From UBA8514 sp034933685 (lineage in GTDB: Bacteria; Bacillota; Clostridia; Lachnospirales; Anaerotignaceae), in contig JAYFNB010000025.1 of the NCBI GenBank assembly GCA_034933685.1, positions 55,745 to 119,744 of the forward strand: DNA of 64,000 nt. The letters are read 5' to 3'. Numbering within the stretch: the stretch's first letter is position 1; the number at the start of each line of letters is the position of its first letter. The notes below the pieces were generated by a model, which saw only the letters and a program-made list of their open reading frames with translations, made no database searches and was not told the DNA's origin. Shown here in pieces: positions 1 to 8,832 of this stretch. The translations under genes and the position numbers were made by a program.

Positions 1-702
1 AATTATGGACCAAAACGCGCTGTTGAAAAAATACTTAATTTACTTGATAAGCACGATATTAAAGCTAGTTTTTTTATTCCAGCAAAAGTAATGGAAGATT
101 ATCCTTTAGTGGCACAGGAAATTAATAACCGTGGTCACGAAATAGGTCATCATGGTTATCATCATGAACGCTATGTAGACCTCTCTCCAGAAGAACAGAC
201 TTCCATCATAAATAAAAGTCAGAAAATATTTGAAGAAGTAATAGGTAAAAAAGCTATCGGTTATAGAACACCTTCTGGTGACTGGTCAAGAGAAACCGCT
301 GGCATACTTTATAAAATGGGTTTTCAGTATTCAAGTTCTATGCGTGGTGATGACAGGCCTTATCGTACAGTTATTGAAGGCGAAGTAACTGATTTTATTG
401 AGCTTTCACCAAAATGGGATTTAGATGACTTTGTACAGTTTGGATATAATTTATTTCCTGCCGAACCTTCAGGGCAGGATAGAATAGCGGGCATTGAACA
501 GGTTTATGATAATTTTACGAAGGAATTTGACGGTTATTATGCCGAGGGGCTTTGCTTCGTAATACAGTGTCACCCACAAATAATAGGTTCACCTGGAAGA
601 CTCCTTATGTATGAAAGAATTATTGAACATATCAAAAATTTTGATGGTGTGTGGTTTGCAAAAGGTAGTGACATTGCAGACTGGTGGAGAAACAATTATT
701 AA
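1..702 (+). CDS. Polysaccharide deacetylase family protein (5' partial)
   Basis: The reading frame is open from base 1, so the gene starts outside the window; about 233 residues are visible. It has the NodB/polysaccharide-deacetylase fold: a short helix leading to ASFFIPA, then GHEIGHHGYHHE carrying the metal-binding histidines, and GYRTPSGDWS, the substrate-groove motif. The catalytic aspartate motif should lie just upstream of base 1. Sequence and length resemble the cytoplasmic PuuE/peptidoglycan-deacetylase-like branch; no signal peptide can be judged. The family removes N- or O-acetyl groups, or opens cyclic amides, on sugar-like or ureide substrates. The next gene is a paralogue 14 bases downstream, so the two probably form one operon. 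The actual substrate cannot be told from sequence. Confidence 0.85.
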   Translation, partial: NYGPKRAVEKILNLLDKHDIKASFFIPAKVMEDYPLVAQEINNRGHEIGHHGYHHERYVDLSPEEQTSIINKSQKIFEEVIGKKAIGYRTPSGDWSRETAGILYKMGFQYSSSMRGDDRPYRTVIEGEVTDFIELSPKWDLDDFVQFGYNLFPAEPSGQDRIAGIEQVYDNFTKEFDGYYAEGLCFVIQCHPQIIGSPGRLLMYERIIEHIKNFDGVWFAKGSDIADWWRNNY

Positions 703-716
703 CAGGAGGATTAAAA

Positions 717-1523
717 ATGAAATATTTTGGTAAAAAATCGGCTGTTATGCTTACTATCAATCTTGATGGTGAGCAATTTTGGCAAGGGATGTTTCCTGAT
801 GCAGTGCGCAGACCCAAAACACTTTCGATGGGTGACTATGGTATAAAACGTGGTCTTGACCGAGTTTTAAAGGTGCTTAAGGACTATGAAATTAAAAGCA
901 CATTTTTTACGCCTGGTATGATAATTGAAAATCATCCCGACGCAATAGAAAAAATAATTAATGATGGTCACGAACTTGCAGTACACGGACATACTCATAG
1001 ACCTATGCACCTGCTCTGTCTTGATGAACAACAGGAGGAATTTGAAAAAAGTATTGAGGCTGCAAAAAAGATCACTGGAGAAATGCCACAAGGTTTTAGA
1101 GCGCCTGAAGGAGAGCTTTTTACTTCTACACTTGATCTGGCTGTGAAAAATGGATTAAAATATTCCAGTTCACTTTATGATGATGACAGACCTTATATAC
1201 ATACGAACCTTTCTGCACCACTTATAGAAATTCCCATGAACTGGAATATACATGATTTTCCATATTTTGCATTTAACTATGGACCAGCTTTCCCAAGCGG
1301 TCAAAGTCGCGTTTCCTCTTATGAACGAGTATGCGAAAATTATATAGAAGAATTTGATGCTTATTTACACTATGGACTTACATACGTTGCGCAGTTCACA
1401 CCGCAGTCTATAGGCTCACCTGGAAAAATTCAGATAATGGAAAAACTAGTTAAACATATAATGGAACATTCTGATGAAATATGGATTGGTAAATGCGAAG
1501 ATATAGTTAAAGAGTTTAATTAG
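717..1523 (+). CDS. Polysaccharide deacetylase family protein
   Basis: A 268-residue paralogue of the gene before it. The ATG at 717 is chosen because AGGAGG lies at 704-709; the longer frame starting at 684 overlaps the previous gene and has no ribosome site. Family motifs in order are LTINLDGE (catalytic aspartate region, about residue 15), KSTFFTPG, GHELAVHGHTH (metal-binding histidines) and GFRAPEG. It has no signal peptide or membrane segment, so it is probably cytoplasmic. The tail QSIGSPGK is shared with the upstream copy (QIIGSPGR), indicating tandem duplication. Relatives include PuuE-type allantoinases and peptidoglycan deacetylase-like enzymes; the substrate is unknown. A new promoter starts after this gene, so it ends its operon. 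Confidence 0.85.
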   Translation: MKYFGKKSAVMLTINLDGEQFWQGMFPDAVRRPKTLSMGDYGIKRGLDRVLKVLKDYEIKSTFFTPGMIIENHPDAIEKIINDGHELAVHGHTHRPMHLLCLDEQQEEFEKSIEAAKKITGEMPQGFRAPEGELFTSTLDLAVKNGLKYSSSLYDDDRPYIHTNLSAPLIEIPMNWNIHDFPYFAFNYGPAFPSGQSRVSSYERVCENYIEEFDAYLHYGLTYVAQFTPQSIGSPGKIQIMEKLVKHIMEHSDEIWIGKCEDIVKEFN

Positions 1524-1583
1524 ATAATATATTGCCACAAGCAATAGAAAACATGAAAAATAATGAATAATATGAAATAATTG

Positions 1584-1612
1584 TTGACATTTTTCACAAA
1601 TTGATATATCCT
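1584..1612 (+). promoter_or_regulatory. Sigma-A type promoter for the methyltransferase/ABC operon
   Basis: TTGACA at 1584-1589, a 17-base spacer and TATCCT at 1607-1612. The -35 is a perfect consensus. Transcription would begin near 1619, leaving an unusually long leader of about 185 bases before the first gene at 1807. Confidence 0.55.
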
Positions 1613-1618
1613 TTTATA

Positions 1619-1795
1619 AGATTTTATGTAGAAACTTGGCCTTTATGAAAAAGGCCTGATACAGCAATAAATTGTATTATGTAATAAGATTTAAGCAATA
1701 AATTAATTAATGATAAAACAAATTACCACGAAGGTATTATTTTGGCGGAGGTCAAAGTTATATTTTCGTGTTTTTTTGTTGTGAATTTTAGAAAT
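1619..1795 (+). promoter_or_regulatory. Structured 5' leader, possible regulatory RNA
   Basis: This gene-free stretch between the promoter and the methyltransferase contains a perfect 7-bp hairpin, GGCCTTT-ATGAA-AAAGGCC, near 1638. Flanking AACTT (before it) and AAGTT (near 1760) could close a long-range helix. A second small hairpin TACC-ACGAA-GGTA sits near 1725, followed by a purine-rich GGCGGAGG. No known riboswitch core (TPP, SAM, cobalamin, purine, FMN, NiCo, Moco) was recognised. The length, the long-range pairing and the position ahead of a transporter operon are typical of cis-regulatory RNAs, but this is inference. Confidence 0.3.
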
Positions 1796-1806
1796 GAGGG
1801 ACTGTA

Positions 1807-2448
1807 ATGAATGATGAGATGAAAATAATTGCTGATGCGTGGAATGAAATATCACTTGATTTTGATGAAATGCATGCCACTGAAGATATTGATATGTGGA
1901 AGTCTGAATTAAATAAACTTATAGGTGAAAATGAAAAAAGAAAAGTACTTGATATAGGTACAGGAACTGGATTTATAGCAATAATGCTTGCGGAATTAGG
2001 GCATACAGTAAGCGGTGTTGATATTGCAGACGATATGCTTGAACTTGGACGTAAGAAGATGACAGAAAAAGGTTTAAACATAGATTTTATGCATTGCGAT
2101 GGAGAAAATCTAAAATATGAAGGAAATACCTTTGATGTTATTGCAAATTGTAGGGTATTATGGACTTTGCTTGAACCGCAAAAAGCATTTATTGAATGGA
2201 AAAGAGTTTTAAAAACTGGTGGCATTGTTTTAAGCTTTATGCGTCTTGCAGAAAATACAACGGAAAATAAAAATTGGTGTTATGGTGAAGAATTTGAGAA
2301 AAATTTAAAGATGAAATTTGCCACAGAAGAAGAATACATCTATGAATTTAAAAAGGCAGGATTTAATAATGTAAAAATAGTACATATGCCTGAAGAAATG
2401 AGTGCAGCACCGCTTAATCCGTGGTTTTGTGTTTACTGTGAAAAATAA
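1807..2448 (+). CDS. Class I SAM-dependent methyltransferase
   Basis: 213 residues with the Rossmann methyltransferase core: motif I VLDIGTGTGFIA (about residues 48-59), the acidic loop GVDIADDML and the motif-IV-like region FDVIANCRVLWTLLEP. The ATG at 1807 follows GAGGG by a normal gap. It resembles small-molecule methyltransferases of the UbiE/Methyltransf_11 group. It is the first gene after the promoter and leader, and the ABC importer genes follow 35 bases downstream on the same strand, so it is probably co-transcribed. A methyltransferase leading a nickel/peptide importer suggests that it modifies the imported ligand or a metal chelator, but no substrate can be read from the sequence. 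Confidence 0.85.
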   Translation: MNDEMKIIADAWNEISLDFDEMHATEDIDMWKSELNKLIGENEKRKVLDIGTGTGFIAIMLAELGHTVSGVDIADDMLELGRKKMTEKGLNIDFMHCDGENLKYEGNTFDVIANCRVLWTLLEPQKAFIEWKRVLKTGGIVLSFMRLAENTTENKNWCYGEEFEKNLKMKFATEEEYIYEFKKAGFNNVKIVHMPEEMSAAPLNPWFCVYCEK

Positions 2449-2483
2449 AAAGCAATAATTATTTATGCAGGGGTGGCAATGAA

Positions 2484-3482
2484 TTGAAAGATAAAAATGA
2501 TTTTATTAAAAAAATTGTAATACAAATTTTTGGGCTTGGATTTGCATTGTTGGTGTTGTCAATTATTGTTTTCTATTTTGCAAGGCTTGCACCAGGAGAC
2601 CCGTTGCAGTCATTTTATGGTGATTCTGTAGAGTCTATGGGTGTTGAAGAATTGCATGCTGCAAGGGTTAGGCTTGGCCTTGATGCACCTATTTATATTC
2701 AATACATTAAATGGATAGGAAATGCATTCCATGGTGATTTTGGCTTATCTCTTAAGTATAAAACACCTGCAATGAGTGTGGTTTCGCCTCTTATTGGCAA
2801 TACTATTTTGCTGGGTGGAACAGCCTATCTCTTAGTGTTTACTATGGCGGTGTTACTTGCTGTTGCGTGTTCTGTTAATGAAGATTCATTATTTGACAGG
2901 GTTGTTTGCAAAATAGGTACGGCCGCATATTATGTTCCTCCGTTTTGGCTTGGTGTTGTGCTTGTTTTAATATTTAGCATTAATTTGAAGTGGTTTCCTA
3001 GTAGTGGTGCCTACGACGTTGGGAAGTCAAATGACATTATGAACAGAATACAGCATATGGTTTTACCACTGGTGGTTATGATTATGAGTCATCTTTGGTA
3101 TTACGCTTATATGATAAGAAATAAGCTTTTGGATGAAGTGCGCAAGGAATATGTGCTTCTTGCAAAGGCAAAGGGGCTTAAGAAATCTGAAATAATGCAT
3201 AAGCACTGCCTAAGAAATGTTGCACCAACAATTGTAAGTATTATGGCAATATCAATTCCGCATGTTTTAAGTGGTACATATATCGCCGAGGCTGTATTTA
3301 ATTATCCTGGGCTTGGTTCATTGTCAGTGGAAAGTGCAAAATATCACGATTATAATTTGCTTATGCTATTGGTACTAATAACAGGGTTTTTAGTAATTTC
3401 CAGCAGTATAATTGCAAAAACAATAAATGAAATAATTGACCCACGTATGAAAGAAACGGAGGTGACCGCATGGAAGAAATAG
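2484..3482 (+). CDS. ABC importer permease (NikB/OppB-like)
   Basis: 332 residues, DppB/NikB/OppB family inner-membrane permease. The start is a TTG at 2484 preceded by GGGGTGG; no in-frame ATG lies nearby, and the out-of-frame ATG-AAT-TGA at 2479-2487 is only a three-codon frame. There is an N-terminal membrane segment (about 8-32) followed by the family's APGDP motif, then about five more segments. The EAA cytoplasmic loop EYVLLAKAKGLKKSEI contacts the ATPases. The C-terminal AVFNYPGLG is also typical. The next permease overlaps by 13 bases, showing translational coupling. Whether it carries nickel, a chelate or peptides is not decided by sequence. Confidence 0.88.
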   Translation: MKDKNDFIKKIVIQIFGLGFALLVLSIIVFYFARLAPGDPLQSFYGDSVESMGVEELHAARVRLGLDAPIYIQYIKWIGNAFHGDFGLSLKYKTPAMSVVSPLIGNTILLGGTAYLLVFTMAVLLAVACSVNEDSLFDRVVCKIGTAAYYVPPFWLGVVLVLIFSINLKWFPSSGAYDVGKSNDIMNRIQHMVLPLVVMIMSHLWYYAYMIRNKLLDEVRKEYVLLAKAKGLKKSEIMHKHCLRNVAPTIVSIMAISIPHVLSGTYIAEAVFNYPGLGSLSVESAKYHDYNLLMLLVLITGFLVISSSIIAKTINEIIDPRMKETEVTAWKK

Positions 3483-4375
3483 ATTCCTCTAAATTTCGTG
3501 TGGTTGGTGCAGGCTATAAAAAAGCTGAGCCTTCATTAAATAACCTTACCTTTACGCAAAAGATGAAAGGAAAGCCAATTATTTCACTTGCAATTTTAAT
3601 TACAATTATTGTCTGTTGTGTTTTTTCTGAAAAAATAGGCAATCACGACCCAAGTGGATTTTATCTTCAAAATTTGAACAATGCTCCAAACAATGAATTT
3701 TATTTTGGCACGGATTCTTTGGGAAGAGATATATTTTCAATGATTTGGTACGGAGGAAGAGCTTCAATATCCATAGGACTGCTTAGTATGGCTATAATTA
3801 CAGTAATTGGTATTGTATATGGATGTATCAGCGGGGTTTCAAGCAATAAGGTAGACTCAGTAATGATGAGAGCTGTGGAAATTACCAACAGCATACCAAC
3901 ACTTCTTTTAGTGCTTTTAATTGTGTCTATTACAGGCAAACAGAATATTGTGAAAATTTCTTTTGTTATAGGTATTACAGGGTGGTTTGGGTTAGCAAGA
4001 ATTGTACGAAGTGAGGTAAGACAAATAAGAAACAGTGAATATGTCATGTCTGCAAGAACATTTGGTTCAAGCTTTGGGCATATTATGGTTTTTCATCTAA
4101 TACCCAATTTTGTTTCATCCATCATGTTTGTGGTTATTTCAAGTATAAGCACAAGCATTTCAATGGAATCAACGTTAAGCTTTTTAGGGCTAGGGCTACC
4201 CGTTGATGTTATATCCTGGGGCAGTATGCTTTCTTTGGCAAATAAAGCACTTCTATTAAATACATGGTGGGTTATTGTTATACCAGGTCTTTTTCTTATG
4301 GTAACACTAAACTGCATTACAAATTTAGGCAGCTTCTTCAGAAAAGAAACCAACAAAACCCATAGCAATCTTTAA
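3470..4375 (+). CDS. ABC importer permease (NikC/OppC-like)
   Basis: 301 residues, partner permease of the preceding gene, starting at the ATG at 3470 inside the end of that gene. It has the family's N-terminal extension and membrane segment, then FGTDSLGRDIFSMIWYGGRASI, which is diagnostic for OppC/NikC/DppC proteins. The EAA loop SEYVMSARTFGSSFGHIM follows, then STLSFLGLGLP near the C-terminus. With the first permease it forms the heterodimeric transmembrane channel. The operon continues with a lipoprotein receptor and two ATPases, giving a complete five-component importer. Confidence 0.88.
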   Translation: MEEIDSSKFRVVGAGYKKAEPSLNNLTFTQKMKGKPIISLAILITIIVCCVFSEKIGNHDPSGFYLQNLNNAPNNEFYFGTDSLGRDIFSMIWYGGRASISIGLLSMAIITVIGIVYGCISGVSSNKVDSVMMRAVEITNSIPTLLLVLLIVSITGKQNIVKISFVIGITGWFGLARIVRSEVRQIRNSEYVMSARTFGSSFGHIMVFHLIPNFVSSIMFVVISSISTSISMESTLSFLGLGLPVDVISWGSMLSLANKALLLNTWWVIVIPGLFLMVTLNCITNLGSFFRKETNKTHSNL

Positions 4376-4421
4376 TGCTTTTCTGAAGTTAAAATAATAT
4401 TAAGAATTTTAGGAGGACAAA

Positions 4422-6035
4422 ATGAAATTTAATTTTAAAAAAAGCATTGCAATTACCTTAAGTACCGTTTTATGTGCAGGGCTTACAGCTTGTGGCAGTG
4501 CAAGCACAGCAACTACTGTGCCAACTGCCGCTGCACCGGCAGGGGCAAACACAGATTTATCTGACCTTTCTAACACATTAGTATATGCTGGTGAGGCAGA
4601 AAGTACTATTAATCCTATTCTTAACAGTCATGATGAAGTACCTGACCTTATTTTTTCGGGGCTGATGAAGTATAACGGCAATGGAACCCCAATTTGTGAC
4701 ATTGCAGAAAGCTACAATTATGATGATGCCACACTTACATACACTTTTATACTTAAAGAAGGAGTTAAATGGCATGACGGCGAAATATTTACAGCTGATG
4801 ATGTTGTGTATACATATGATGTTCTTACAACAGATGAATCTCTTTCGGCAAGCATAACAAGCAATTATGAAGATATTGAAAGTGTAACAGCACCAGATGA
4901 AAAGACAGTTGTTATTAAACTTTCAAAATTCAACGCAGCTATGCTTAATTACTTTACGATGGGAATACTTCCAAAGCATTTAACAGAGGGTCAGGATATA
5001 AATACAATGGCATTTAACCAAGTACCTGTAGGTACAGGACGTTATAAATTTGTTGATTGGGACACAGCAGGTGGTATGATTACTCTTAAAGCAAACACAG
5101 ACTACTATGATAAAGTGCCAAATATTGAAAGAATTATTTACAAAACGGTTTCTGTTGAAAGTACAAAAGCATTAATGTTACAGTCAGGAGAGGCAGACCT
5201 TGCATGGCTTAATGCCAACTATGCAGAAACATTCCGTGGAAACGATGCATACAAAAATATTGATTTTATAACCGCAGATTACCGTGGCATGTCAATGGAT
5301 TTCAGAACAGAATTTTGGCAGAAAAATGGAGATTCTATCGGTGTATTGAATTATGCCATTGATAAAAATTCAGTTGTAGCTGGTGTTTTAAACGGCAGGG
5401 GTGTTGCGGCCTACAGCCCAATTCAACTAAACGCTTTTGGTGGAAATAAGGAAGCAGACATTTATCTTTATGACTTAGAAAAGTTTTCATCTGAAATAGA
5501 AAAACTAGGTTGGACAAAGGGTTCAGATGGTATTTATGAAAGAAACGGAGAAAAATTCCACTTTACAATTCAGGTTCGAGATTACGAAGAAGAACGTGTT
5601 GATATTGCAAACCTTTGTGCAAACCAGTTAAAGGCGGCAGGGGTTGATATGGAGGTTGTTCTTGTTACTAAATTTGACTGGACAGCAGGTTACAATGGTT
5701 TTCTCTCTGGTTATGCTGCGCAATTCGACCCAGATGCTTTTTATTCAAATTTTGTAACGGATGCAAGTGGCAATACAATGAAGTATTCTAATGAAAAAAT
5801 TGATGAACTTTTAAATGCGGGAAGGCATGAAAAAGATGCCGATAAACGAAAAGCGATTTACGGTGATTTTGAAAAAGCGTATGCAGAAATGCCTGGGGTT
5901 GTGCTTGTTGCTTTTCTTGAGGGTAATTATGTAAGCATTGCAGGGCTTGAGGGCTTGGATACAACAAGAATTTTGGGACATCATGCTGTAGGTGTAATGT
6001 GGAACGTAGAAGAATGGAATTTAAACAGACAATAA
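4422..6035 (+). CDS. Substrate-binding lipoprotein of nickel/peptide ABC importer (SBP family 5)
   Basis: 537 residues. AGGAGG precedes the ATG. The signal peptide ends in the lipobox LTAC (cysteine about residue 24), followed by an Ala/Thr-rich linker, so the mature protein is membrane-anchored on the outer face. The body is a class C (family 5) solute receptor: WHDGEIFTADDVVYTYD, VPVGTGRYKF and the C-terminal RKAIYGDFEKA region are typical. Family members bind oligopeptides, nickel chelates, haem or opines. No histidine cluster diagnostic for nickel was seen. Context (methyltransferase first in the operon, hydrogenase operon in the same window) makes a metal chelate possible, but unproven. 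Confidence 0.87.
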   Translation: MKFNFKKSIAITLSTVLCAGLTACGSASTATTVPTAAAPAGANTDLSDLSNTLVYAGEAESTINPILNSHDEVPDLIFSGLMKYNGNGTPICDIAESYNYDDATLTYTFILKEGVKWHDGEIFTADDVVYTYDVLTTDESLSASITSNYEDIESVTAPDEKTVVIKLSKFNAAMLNYFTMGILPKHLTEGQDINTMAFNQVPVGTGRYKFVDWDTAGGMITLKANTDYYDKVPNIERIIYKTVSVESTKALMLQSGEADLAWLNANYAETFRGNDAYKNIDFITADYRGMSMDFRTEFWQKNGDSIGVLNYAIDKNSVVAGVLNGRGVAAYSPIQLNAFGGNKEADIYLYDLEKFSSEIEKLGWTKGSDGIYERNGEKFHFTIQVRDYEEERVDIANLCANQLKAAGVDMEVVLVTKFDWTAGYNGFLSGYAAQFDPDAFYSNFVTDASGNTMKYSNEKIDELLNAGRHEKDADKRKAIYGDFEKAYAEMPGVVLVAFLEGNYVSIAGLEGLDTTRILGHHAVGVMWNVEEWNLNRQ

Positions 6036-6058
6036 TTTGATTTTTTGGAGGCAGTTTT

Positions 6059-7078
6059 ATGGACAATGTACTTGAGCTTAAAGATTTATCCCTTAGCTTC
6101 GATACAAAACAAGGGGAAATCCAAGCAGTCAGAGGAGTAAACCTTTCGTTAAAAAAGGGTGAAATACTGGCAGTTGTAGGTGAGTCGGGTTGTGGAAAAA
6201 CAGTGATGAGTAAGGCTGTTCTTAAATTGCTTCCAAAAAATTCAAAAATTAAAACTGGCAGTATTGTTATTGATGGCGAAGATATCACCGGATATTCAGA
6301 AAGTAAAATGCGCAGCCTTAGGGGAAGTGTTGTTTCTATGGTGTTTCAAGACCCTATGACCACATTAAATCCAACAATACCCATTGGAAAGCAAATTGCA
6401 GAAGCAGTGTTAAAGCACAATAAGGTAAGCCGTGAAGAGGCAAAAAAACGCGCATTGGAAATGCTTAATTTGGTTGGAATCGATGACACTGTAAACAGAT
6501 ATTATTTACAGCCACACTATTTTTCTGGAGGAATGAGGCAAAGATGCGTTTTGGCTATTGCCCTCGCATCAAATCCTAAGGTGCTTTTTGCAGATGAGCC
6601 TACAACTGCTTTGGATGTAACTGTTCAGGCTAAAATTTTGGATTTACTTCTGGAAATAAGAGAAAAAACGGGTATTTCCATTGTGTTTATATCTCACGAT
6701 TTTGGTGTGGTGGCAAGAATTGCAGACCGTGTTGCTGTTATGTATGCAGGCAAAATTGTTGAAATTGGAACAGTGGAAGATATTTTTTATGACCCGCGCC
6801 ATCCCTATACTTGGGGACTTATGTCGTCTTTGCCATATTTGGCAAAGGAAGGCAAATGTTTAGAAAGTATACAAGGGATTCCACCGGTTATGGTTAATTT
6901 GCCTAAAGGGGATGCCTTTGCTATAAGAAATAAATATGCCCTTGAAATTGATTATGAGCTGGAACCGCCTATGTTTGAAATAAGCGCTACACACAGTGCG
7001 GCTACGTGGCTGTTGGATGAAAGGGCTCCTTTAATTAAGCCGCCATTTTCAATTAAAGGAGGATTAAAACATGGATGA
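6059..7078 (+). CDS. ABC importer ATPase (NikD/OppD-like)
   Basis: 339 residues. TTGGAGG precedes the ATG at 6059. Motifs in order: Walker A GESGCGKT (about residue 42), Q-loop VFQDPMTTLNP, signature FSGGMRQRC, Walker B VLFADEPTTALD and the H-loop FISHDFG. The C-terminal segment HPYTWGLMSSLP followed by a proline-rich stretch is the oligopeptide/dipeptide transporter C-terminal domain. The usual cysteine pattern for a C-terminal Fe-S cluster is absent. It overlaps the second ATPase by 8 bases, so the two subunits are probably made in equal amounts and dimerise under the permeases. Confidence 0.9.
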   Translation: MDNVLELKDLSLSFDTKQGEIQAVRGVNLSLKKGEILAVVGESGCGKTVMSKAVLKLLPKNSKIKTGSIVIDGEDITGYSESKMRSLRGSVVSMVFQDPMTTLNPTIPIGKQIAEAVLKHNKVSREEAKKRALEMLNLVGIDDTVNRYYLQPHYFSGGMRQRCVLAIALASNPKVLFADEPTTALDVTVQAKILDLLLEIREKTGISIVFISHDFGVVARIADRVAVMYAGKIVEIGTVEDIFYDPRHPYTWGLMSSLPYLAKEGKCLESIQGIPPVMVNLPKGDAFAIRNKYALEIDYELEPPMFEISATHSAATWLLDERAPLIKPPFSIKGGLKHG

Positions 7079-7958
7079 TTCTATAATTTTAGAAGTTAAA
7101 AATCTTAAGCAGCATTTTAAAATAAACAAACATATCACAGTAAAAGCGGTGGATGGAATAAGCTTCACCGTTAAAAAAGGTGAAATATTTGGCCTTGTTG
7201 GTGAAAGCGGCTCAGGAAAGTCTACAGTTGCTAAATCAATTATGGGTTTATACAATATTACTGATGGTGAAGTGTACTATAAAGGGCAACGAATATCCAA
7301 TAGAAGTGTTTATGCAAAAAACAAAAAAGTTATTCAAAAAAATATGCAGATTATATTTCAAGATTCTTCTGCAGCACTGAATCCAAGAATGACTGTTGAA
7401 AAAATAATTGCTGAGCCAATAAGGGTAAATAATATAATTAATGATAAGGAAGATTTAAACAAAAAAATTTGTGAACTTTTAAACCAAGTTGGACTTGATG
7501 AAAGCTTTAAACACAAATATCCTAGTGAAATATCTGGTGGTCAGCGTCAAAGGGTCGCAATAGCTAGAAGCATAGGAGTGAATCCTGATATTATCATTGC
7601 AGATGAGCCTATAGCATCTCTGGACATATCCATTCAAGCACAAATTGTAACATTGTTTCAGAAGCTGCAAAAAGAATATGGCTTTACATTTATTTTTATT
7701 GCACATGATTTATCTATTATTCGCTTTATTAGTGATAAGGTTGGCGTAATGATTCAAGGTAAAATGGTTGAACTTGCACCAACAAGTGAACTTTTTAATA
7801 ATCCGTTACATCCGTATACAAAATCCCTGTTGTCGGCAGTGCCTGTACCGGATCCATTTTATGAACGAAATAAAATAATATTAGATTTTGACATAAATAC
7901 TCTTGCCACGAATGGTTTTTTTGAGGAAGTGATGCAAGGACATTTTGTATACAAATAA
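7071..7958 (+). CDS. ABC importer ATPase (NikE/OppF-like)
   Basis: 295 residues, second ATPase. Walker A GESGSGKST, Q-loop IFQDSSAALNPR, signature ISGGQRQRVAIA, Walker B IIIADEPIASLD and H-loop IAHDLS are intact. It begins inside the end of the previous gene after the GGAGG at 7060-7064. It is the last gene of the importer operon; a strong hairpin lies 115 bases downstream. The C-terminus after HPYTKSLLSAVPVPDP is short, as in NikE. Specificity is set by the receptor, not by this protein. Confidence 0.9.
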   Translation: MDDSIILEVKNLKQHFKINKHITVKAVDGISFTVKKGEIFGLVGESGSGKSTVAKSIMGLYNITDGEVYYKGQRISNRSVYAKNKKVIQKNMQIIFQDSSAALNPRMTVEKIIAEPIRVNNIINDKEDLNKKICELLNQVGLDESFKHKYPSEISGGQRQRVAIARSIGVNPDIIIADEPIASLDISIQAQIVTLFQKLQKEYGFTFIFIAHDLSIIRFISDKVGVMIQGKMVELAPTSELFNNPLHPYTKSLLSAVPVPDPFYERNKIILDFDINTLATNGFFEEVMQGHFVYK

Positions 7959-8072
7959 AAACAAGGTAAAAAAGAACTTTTTCAAGAATGAATTTAATTC
8001 CAATTATATTGCAAACAAAATAATTGAGAAATATATGGTGAAAAGAGTTCAAATCCAATTATAACTATAGAC

Positions 8073-8108
8073 AAAATGGACTATATTTGAATGATATAGT
8101 CCATTTTT
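8073..8108 (+). terminator. Terminator after the ABC importer operon
   Basis: A perfect 14-bp inverted repeat, AAAATGGACTATAT (8073-8086) and ATATAGTCCATTTT (8094-8107), with a 7-base loop and a T-rich tail. The A-rich 5' side means it may work in both directions. Confidence 0.7.
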
Positions 8109-8165
8109 GTATCGCATAACAAATAAATCACCTGCAATGCAACTAAGGGAAGGTTTAGAGTATGA

Positions 8166-8366
8166 TCAGATGACACTAAAAAAATATATGGTAGAGAGTT
8201 CAGCCGATGTCTACCGGCTACAGTGAAGTTGGCAGGGGTGTCGTTGCTACTTGTAATATTACTAAGTCTTCCCATTGACTTTTTAAGACAAAAGTATTTT
8301 TGGAAAAGAGCGTCAACAAGTTTTAAAAAATGTTTCGATACAGGTAAAAGAAGGGGTTTGCAATGA
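8166..8366 (+). pseudogene. Possible remnant of a membrane-protein C-terminus
   Basis: Within an 870-base stretch lacking convincing genes, this open frame has no start codon near its 5' end but encodes a plausible C-terminal tail: a hydrophobic helix VKLAGVSLLLVILLSLPIDF followed by a basic segment KRASTSFKKCFDTGKRRG and a stop. The stop just before 8166 and the missing N-terminus suggest a decayed gene rather than a functional one. The overlapping minus-strand frame looks random. No family was recognised. Confidence 0.2.
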
Positions 8367-8708
8367 CAGTGCCTCTCCCCAAGTATACTGCTTACAATGA
8401 AGATGATTTTATAGCCGCTTTTGCTGTGAAACATACTGTATATTTACATCGCTTGAGCGAGGTAACGCCTATTTTTAAATTTCTATGATATATAAGTAGT
8501 CATTTAGCCCATTTTTTAAAGATATTTTTCAACTTTAATACTGTTGACATGTTAATGATATACCCACAAAATTAATCCTCCTACAAAATGTATATAGTAA
8601 GCTTGATTTATAATTTTCTGCAAAAATATAAGGCTACTGCTCGTATCTTTACACTTTATGTTTGCCCTGATTGCGGCTCGATGAAAGTATTATGTTAAGA
8701 TAGTTGAA

Positions 8709-8771
8709 ATGGCAAATTTTGTAGAAAGAATTGTTGGCGGCATAAAAGAATGCATTTCTAACATATTCTAA
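8709..8771 (+). CDS. Possible 20-residue peptide
   Basis: A short frame reading M-ANFVERIVGG-IKECISNIF. It has amphipathic character and one cysteine five residues from the end. There is no good ribosome site (only AAGATAG upstream), and it sits 15 bases before the bidirectional terminator of the regulator gene. It could be a signal-type peptide, the end of a decayed gene or chance. Low confidence. Confidence 0.15.
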   Translation: MANFVERIVGGIKECISNIF

Positions 8772-8785
8772 GTGAAAAATTAAAA

Positions 8786-8830
8786 CAACAAGACCCAAAT
8801 GGGGTTGAACCCCTATTAGGTCTTGCTTTT
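8786..8830 (-). terminator. Terminator of the BTAD regulator gene
   Basis: CAAGACC (8789-8795) pairs with GGTCTTG (8819-8825), with an inner GGGGTT/AACCCC stem. On the minus strand it is followed by a T-rich run. It lies directly downstream of the regulator stop codon at 8833. Confidence 0.65.
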
Positions 8831-8832
8831 AT

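Noticed and set aside
1619..1795. Known riboswitch (nickel/cobalt, Moco, purine, THF) ahead of the importer
   Set aside because: None of the conserved core sequences of these classes is present; kept only as an unclassified structured leader.
8081..8434. 117-codon minus-strand open frame after the ABC operon
   Set aside because: No ribosome site, random-looking composition, and it runs through the importer terminator hairpin.
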